From NCBI RefSeq assembly GCF_000472385.1, contig NZ_AWZU01000023.1, positions 272-64,271 of the forward strand: a DNA stretch of 64,000 nucleotides, given 5' to 3'. Position 1 is the first letter of the stretch. Every line of letters begins with the position of its first letter. The notes under the pieces were generated by a model that ran no database searches, was not told the DNA's origin, and saw only the letters and a list, made by a program, of their open reading frames with translations. Made by a program: the position numbers and the translations under genes. The DNA comes from Bradyrhizobium sp. ARR65. Its GTDB lineage: Bacteria; Pseudomonadota; Alphaproteobacteria; Rhizobiales; Xanthobacteraceae. Shown here piece after piece: positions 60,798-64,000 of the stretch.

Positions 60798-61643
60798 TTA
60801 CCGCTTATGAAACACCAGCGTGCGCAGTTCGATGCTTTCGCGCGGCGGCGTATCGGTGGGCGTGGTTGGATCGACAAAGGCCGTGTGGGGCCCGAAACGC
60901 GTACGGCCGTCGGTTGCGGAGTCGTAGCACTTGAGTAGGATCGCTTCGTCCGGCGTCATCTCGGAGAAATAAAACCAACGGTGGTTGGGATTGTATTTCA
61001 CCGAATAGGTTTCGCCGCGACGATTGGGATAGATCAGGTCGGACGCGACGAGATCACCTTCCGCAACCGTCTGCCCATCGCACATCGCAAGCGGTGTGTC
61101 GCGCACGGGCCCACGGATCGGCCGCCACAGGTTGATCACCTGCACGCGGCCCTTCAAAAGCTCGTCCGCCTCGTCAGGCACATGCTCGCGCACGCGGTTC
61201 GCACCCGAGGTCACGGTCTGGTCGACATGCACGCGCGTGGCCGGCTGGCGTGGGCCGGCACCTCGGATGTCCGGCGCACCTTCGACACGCCTGCGCACAG
61301 TGTGATCGAAAATGACGACACGATCAGCTTTCAGCGTCGCGCGAAGGAAGGCTTCCGCAAGCGGATAATAGACGCGCTTCACCTCGTCATCGTCGTAGAA
61401 ATTCCTGACCACGGTCGGATGCCGGACCAGTTGGAATCCCTCGCGATCCAGCGAGAAGTTTTTTGCGATCAGGCGGCCGTCGAAGATCGGAACTTGATGC
61501 GGCTCCGGCAGCGCCGTCGACTTCGGCTCACCCGGCGGCGGATCGAAAGCATAGGTGCGCGGTTTGCCGGTGGTCGGCGCGAGATAGTTCAGCTCGGCAG
61601 TCACGAAGGGAAGCGATTCGATTTTTGTTTCTTGCAGGCCCAT
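60798..61643 (-). CDS. CmcJ/NvfI-family oxidoreductase
   Basis: The 281-residue protein resembles the CmcJ/NvfI/AsaB group of putative non-haem Fe(II) oxygenases. Signatures are ELNYLAPTTGKP at the start, DGRLIAKNFSLDREGFQLVRH, NFYDDDEVKRVYYPLAEAFL, FDHTVRRR, HVDQTV (likely metal-binding His and Asp), NLWRPIRGPV, and the end HRWFYFSEMTPDEAILLKCYDS with PHTAFVDP. These act in secondary metabolism (cephamycin 7-alpha methoxylation, fungal meroterpenoids), but bacterial members have unknown substrates. GGGAG precedes ATG 61643. It stands before the enoyl-CoA hydratase gene in the same direction with a 173-bp gap. Confidence 0.87.
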   Translation of the reverse strand: MGLQETKIESLPFVTAELNYLAPTTGKPRTYAFDPPPGEPKSTALPEPHQVPIFDGRLIAKNFSLDREGFQLVRHPTVVRNFYDDDEVKRVYYPLAEAFLRATLKADRVVIFDHTVRRRVEGAPDIRGAGPRQPATRVHVDQTVTSGANRVREHVPDEADELLKGRVQVINLWRPIRGPVRDTPLAMCDGQTVAEGDLVASDLIYPNRRGETYSVKYNPNHRWFYFSEMTPDEAILLKCYDSATDGRTRFGPHTAFVDPTTPTDTPPRESIELRTLVFHKR

Positions 61644-61816
61644 TTCCAATCTCCCGAACGTCAACGTCCCATTGGATGTTTGACGCGCGGCGCGCCGCGG
61701 CAAGTGCGGCTGCGAAATAGCAAGGTTGCTATCGTTGCAGAGCGCGAAGTGGGAAAATTCTTGTCCGGAACAGAAAATCACGGGAACAACCCGTTCCCGC
61801 CTCGCGCGTTGGTGAA

Positions 61817-62587
61817 TTACGCCACCTTGGCGAAATCCGGTGGACGGCGCTCCGCGAAAGCCTGGAAAGCTTCGCGGGCTTCGGCCGACTGCAGCCGGGC
61901 TGCGAAGATTTCGCCCTCGGCCTCCATCTGCTTCACCAGCATCTCGCCGTTGCGCATCAGCCGCTTGGTCGCAACCAGCGAGCCCAGCGGCTGCTTTGCA
62001 AGACGCTGCGCCAGCGCGATGGCTTCAGCATCGAGTTGCTCCTGCGCCACCACGCGGTTGGCCAGCCCCCATTCAAGCGCCACTTTGGCCGAGATCGGCT
62101 CGCCCAGCGCGAACAGCTCAAAGGCGCGGGAGTGCCCGATGCGCAGCGGCATCAACAGGCTCGAGGCCGCTTCCGGGACCAGGGCAAGGCTGACGAAGGG
62201 CGTGGACAGGAGCGCATTCTCCGCAAGCACGACCAGATCGCAATGCAGGAGCATGGTGGTGCCGACGCCAACCGCCCGTCCCTGCACCGCCGCGATCAAC
62301 GGCTTGGTCGAGCGGCCCAGCGAGCGGATGAAGCGCGTCACCTGACGCTCACCTTGCGCTTTGCCCGCAGCCACCGCCGCGAATTCCGAAAGGTCGTTGC
62401 CGGCAGTGAAGGAATCGCCTTGGCCCTTGATCATGATCACGCGCACGCCGGCGTCACTCTCCGCGGCTTCGATGGCGTCGGCAAGACGGCCGTACATCTC
62501 ATTCGTCAGCGCGTTCTTCTTCTCGGGCCGCGCCAGCGTCAGCGTCAAAATGCCACTGCTGTTCTCGATCTGCACATGGTCGGTCAT
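61817..62587 (-). CDS. Enoyl-CoA hydratase/isomerase family protein
   Basis: The 256-residue crotonase-fold protein has LARPEKKNALTNEMYG, FTAGNDLSEF (oxyanion-hole strand), VQGRAVGVGTTMLLHCDLV and LSTPFVSLALVPEAAS. The position of the second catalytic Glu is replaced in part (EAASSLLMP), so an isomerase or other hydratase role is possible. Its start overlaps the MarR stop by four bases (ATGA), so both are cotranscribed. It probably acts on fatty or aromatic acyl-CoA under MarR control. Confidence 0.93.
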   Translation of the reverse strand: MTDHVQIENSSGILTLTLARPEKKNALTNEMYGRLADAIEAAESDAGVRVIMIKGQGDSFTAGNDLSEFAAVAAGKAQGERQVTRFIRSLGRSTKPLIAAVQGRAVGVGTTMLLHCDLVVLAENALLSTPFVSLALVPEAASSLLMPLRIGHSRAFELFALGEPISAKVALEWGLANRVVAQEQLDAEAIALAQRLAKQPLGSLVATKRLMRNGEMLVKQMEAEGEIFAARLQSAEAREAFQAFAERRPPDFAKVA

Positions 62588-63021
62588 TCGTCATCTCCTC
62601 TGGGAAATTTGCTCTGAATGCTGGTCAGCCAGCGTGCAACGGTGTCGATCTCGTCGCTGCTGAATCCTTGCGTAAGACGCGCGTTCATCTCGCGTGCAGT
62701 CTCCCTGGCGCGCACCAGCGCTTTGCGGCCTTTCGGCGTCAGGAAGACCCGCCATGCGCGCGCGTCCTTCTCGTCCGCGCGCCGTTCGACCAGACCGGCG
62801 GTCGCCATCCGGTCCACCAGGCCGCTGATCCCGGCCGGTCCGAGATCCAGCGCCGCCCCCGCTTCTCCCATCAGGGCGCCGTCCTGCTTGCCGAGCACGA
62901 ACAACAATCCCGCTTGCGCCGGCGACACAGCCTCAGCCGAGTTCGCTACCGCCGCGCGCTGCACACGCCGCTGCGCCACGCTCAGGAGATAGATCAGACG
63001 ATGCTCTTTTCGCGCGCTCAC
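62584..63021 (-). CDS. MarR-family transcriptional regulator
   Basis: The 145-residue winged-helix protein has VSPAQAGLLFVLGKQDGALMGE, LDLGPAGISGLVDRMATAGLVERR (recognition helix) and DARAWRVFLTPKGRKAL (wing). It is the first gene of a two-gene operon with the crotonase and is divergent from the alpha/beta hydrolase gene at 63235. MarR proteins next to acyl-CoA genes often sense an acyl-CoA or phenolic ligand. Confidence 0.93.
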   Translation of the reverse strand: MSARKEHRLIYLLSVAQRRVQRAAVANSAEAVSPAQAGLLFVLGKQDGALMGEAGAALDLGPAGISGLVDRMATAGLVERRADEKDARAWRVFLTPKGRKALVRARETAREMNARLTQGFSSDEIDTVARWLTSIQSKFPRGDDE

Positions 63022-63234
63022 GTGCCGAACCCGGGGTCAATTACTTCGCATGCGAAATATTTAGCCCCGGATGATATGCCTCGTCACGGAAAAAAATGCG
63101 GAGAGCACGAGGCCCCCACAGATCTTTCTCTTCACCTGCGCCGCAAACCACCTGCTTGCACCGCTCGAAACGCGCTGGATAATGTCGAACCGGCGCTGAC
63201 CAATGAGCGCCCAACACGTCTTAAAGGGATGGAA
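63022..63234. promoter_or_regulatory. Divergent promoter region of MarR / hydrolase genes
   Basis: A 213-bp gap between divergent genes. Near 63041-63056 the sequence acttcgcatgcgaaat has an inverted repeat TTCGCATGCGAA, immediately upstream of the MarR gene, suitable as a MarR operator. Confidence 0.5.
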
Positions 63235-64000
63235 ATGAACGCTCCGCTTGATCCTGTGATCGCCCAGATCATTCCGCTGCTGCCGCTTCGCGATCCCAAA
63301 ACCATGACGCCGCAGAGCTGCCGCGAGGCGCTGCGTGCCCTCGCGGCATCCCGCGCGTCCGTTCCTCCTCCGCCTGTCGCAAGTGTCGAGGACATCAATG
63401 TCGAAGGCGCAGCCGGACCGCTTGCGGCGCGGGCCTACCGCGCCACTTCCGCCGCGTCTCCGACGGTCGTGTTCTTTCATGGCGGCGGCTGGGTCGCCGG
63501 CGATCTCGAAACCCATGACCGGCAGGCGCGCTGGCTTGCGATCGAGACCGGCGCGGTCGTGGTGTCTGTCGACTATCGGCGCCCGCCCGAGGTCCCTTTC
63601 CCCGGCGCGTTCGAGGATGCGTTCGCCGCGTTGCAGGATGTCGCAAGCCGCATCGACCAGTTCGGCGGCGATCCGAGGCGTTTGGGCGTGGCCGGCGACA
63701 GTGCGGGCGGCAATCTTGCGGCGACGACCGCAATCGCGGCGCGCGACCACGGCCTTTCCCTTGCCGGCCAGCTCCTGGTCTATCCGGTGACCGACGTCGT
63801 CGGAAGCTACGCTGACGCAAAAGAGAATGCGCGCTTCCCGTCGCGCGCCGAGAATGCCGAAGGCTATTTCCTGTCGCGCGCAGTCATGGAATGGTTCTGC
63901 GGTCACTATCTTGCCGACAAGAGCCATGGCGCGGACTGGCGCGTCTCGCCGCTGCGCGCCAATGATCTTGCGGACGTCGCACCCGCCGTGATCTGCACCG
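63235..64000 (+). CDS. Alpha/beta hydrolase (hormone-sensitive-lipase family), partial
   Basis: The gene runs off the right edge, leaving 255 codons. It has the HSL oxyanion motif HGGGWVAGD, the nucleophile elbow GDSAGGN and a cap start (EALRALAASRASVPP). Missing is the C-terminal third, with the catalytic Asp and His. It hydrolyses esters or lactones in the cytosol. ATG 63235 follows AAAGGGATGGAA; an ATG at 63229 is also in frame. It is divergent from the MarR-crotonase operon and may share its regulation. Confidence 0.93.
   Translation, partial: MNAPLDPVIAQIIPLLPLRDPKTMTPQSCREALRALAASRASVPPPPVASVEDINVEGAAGPLAARAYRATSAASPTVVFFHGGGWVAGDLETHDRQARWLAIETGAVVVSVDYRRPPEVPFPGAFEDAFAALQDVASRIDQFGGDPRRLGVAGDSAGGNLAATTAIAARDHGLSLAGQLLVYPVTDVVGSYADAKENARFPSRAENAEGYFLSRAVMEWFCGHYLADKSHGADWRVSPLRANDLADVAPAVICT

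Noticed and set aside
63061..63927. A 288-codon minus-strand frame at the right edge
   Set aside because: It is antisense to the alpha/beta hydrolase, whose HGGGW and GDSAGGN motifs are unmistakable on the plus strand.

Overview
The window looks like a chromosomal stretch of a Bradyrhizobium-type alphaproteobacterium (Nitrobacteraceae). The reasons are the generally high GC, the NDUFA12-type complex I accessory subunit, BA14K and DUF3551 exported proteins, a 1254-residue B12-dependent ribonucleotide reductase, and several interspersed palindromic repeats that I remember from Bradyrhizobium. The genus is an inference, since no rRNA, tRNA or other taxonomic marker is present. No CRISPR array, intact transposase or prophage was seen.

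Layout. 1-9 kb: a divergent GlxA-type regulator / DJ-1-PfpI pair, NDUFA12, a BA14K protein, an EamA exporter, then nrdJ behind a probable NrdR box, a promoter and a leader of about 430 nt. 9.1-11.8 kb: a GC-poor accessory island with a frameshifted membrane gene, a three-Cys-motif partner (TcmP) gene and a Gp37/Gp68 (DUF5131) three-Cys gene. The last two form an apparent operon preceded by an exact GTTC-N7-GTTC match to the alphaproteobacterial LexA box. 11.9-25.6 kb: a CYP152-type P450 peroxygenase, lytic transglycosylases, small exported proteins, a GST, a SnoaL-like protein, a PilZ protein, a broken TPR/glycosyltransferase gene, a GYD protein and a CPA1 antiporter. 25.9-35.5 kb: a porin pseudogene, an SDR, an OmpR/histidine-kinase pair reading away from a Ser/Thr/Pro-rich exported protein, an RND efflux adaptor/permease pair and a cupin. 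35.6-43.7 kb: a di-haem peroxidase, a DUF305 protein, a DUF2066 protein, a Gre-like factor, RlpA and exported or coiled-coil proteins. 44-51 kb: an ArsR-SRPBCC-DUF1801-DUF1801 operon, a short RlpA-like protein, an HD protein, an L,D-transpeptidase and a DUF982 protein. 51-64 kb: a DUF2778 transpeptidase-like protein, DUF1810, DUF3551, a LysR regulator overlapping an FMN reductase tail to tail, a LysM protein, aquaporin Z, a second PilZ protein, a CmcJ-like oxidoreductase, a MarR/enoyl-CoA hydratase pair and a truncated alpha/beta hydrolase at the right edge.

Functional themes. Cell-wall remodelling recurs: two lytic transglycosylases, two RlpA-type proteins, two L,D-transpeptidase-type proteins and a LysM protein. 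Many short exported proteins of unknown function are present. The two-component system probably controls the neighbouring efflux genes. The most unusual locus is the SOS-box-linked three-Cys pair: a protein with a CX6CX2C motif and a methyltransferase-like partner in foreign-looking DNA. Its role is unknown, and DNA repair or defence is only a hypothesis. Three pseudogenes (9166-9782, 18266-18948, 25935-26405) and four repeat families mark accessory or decaying stretches.
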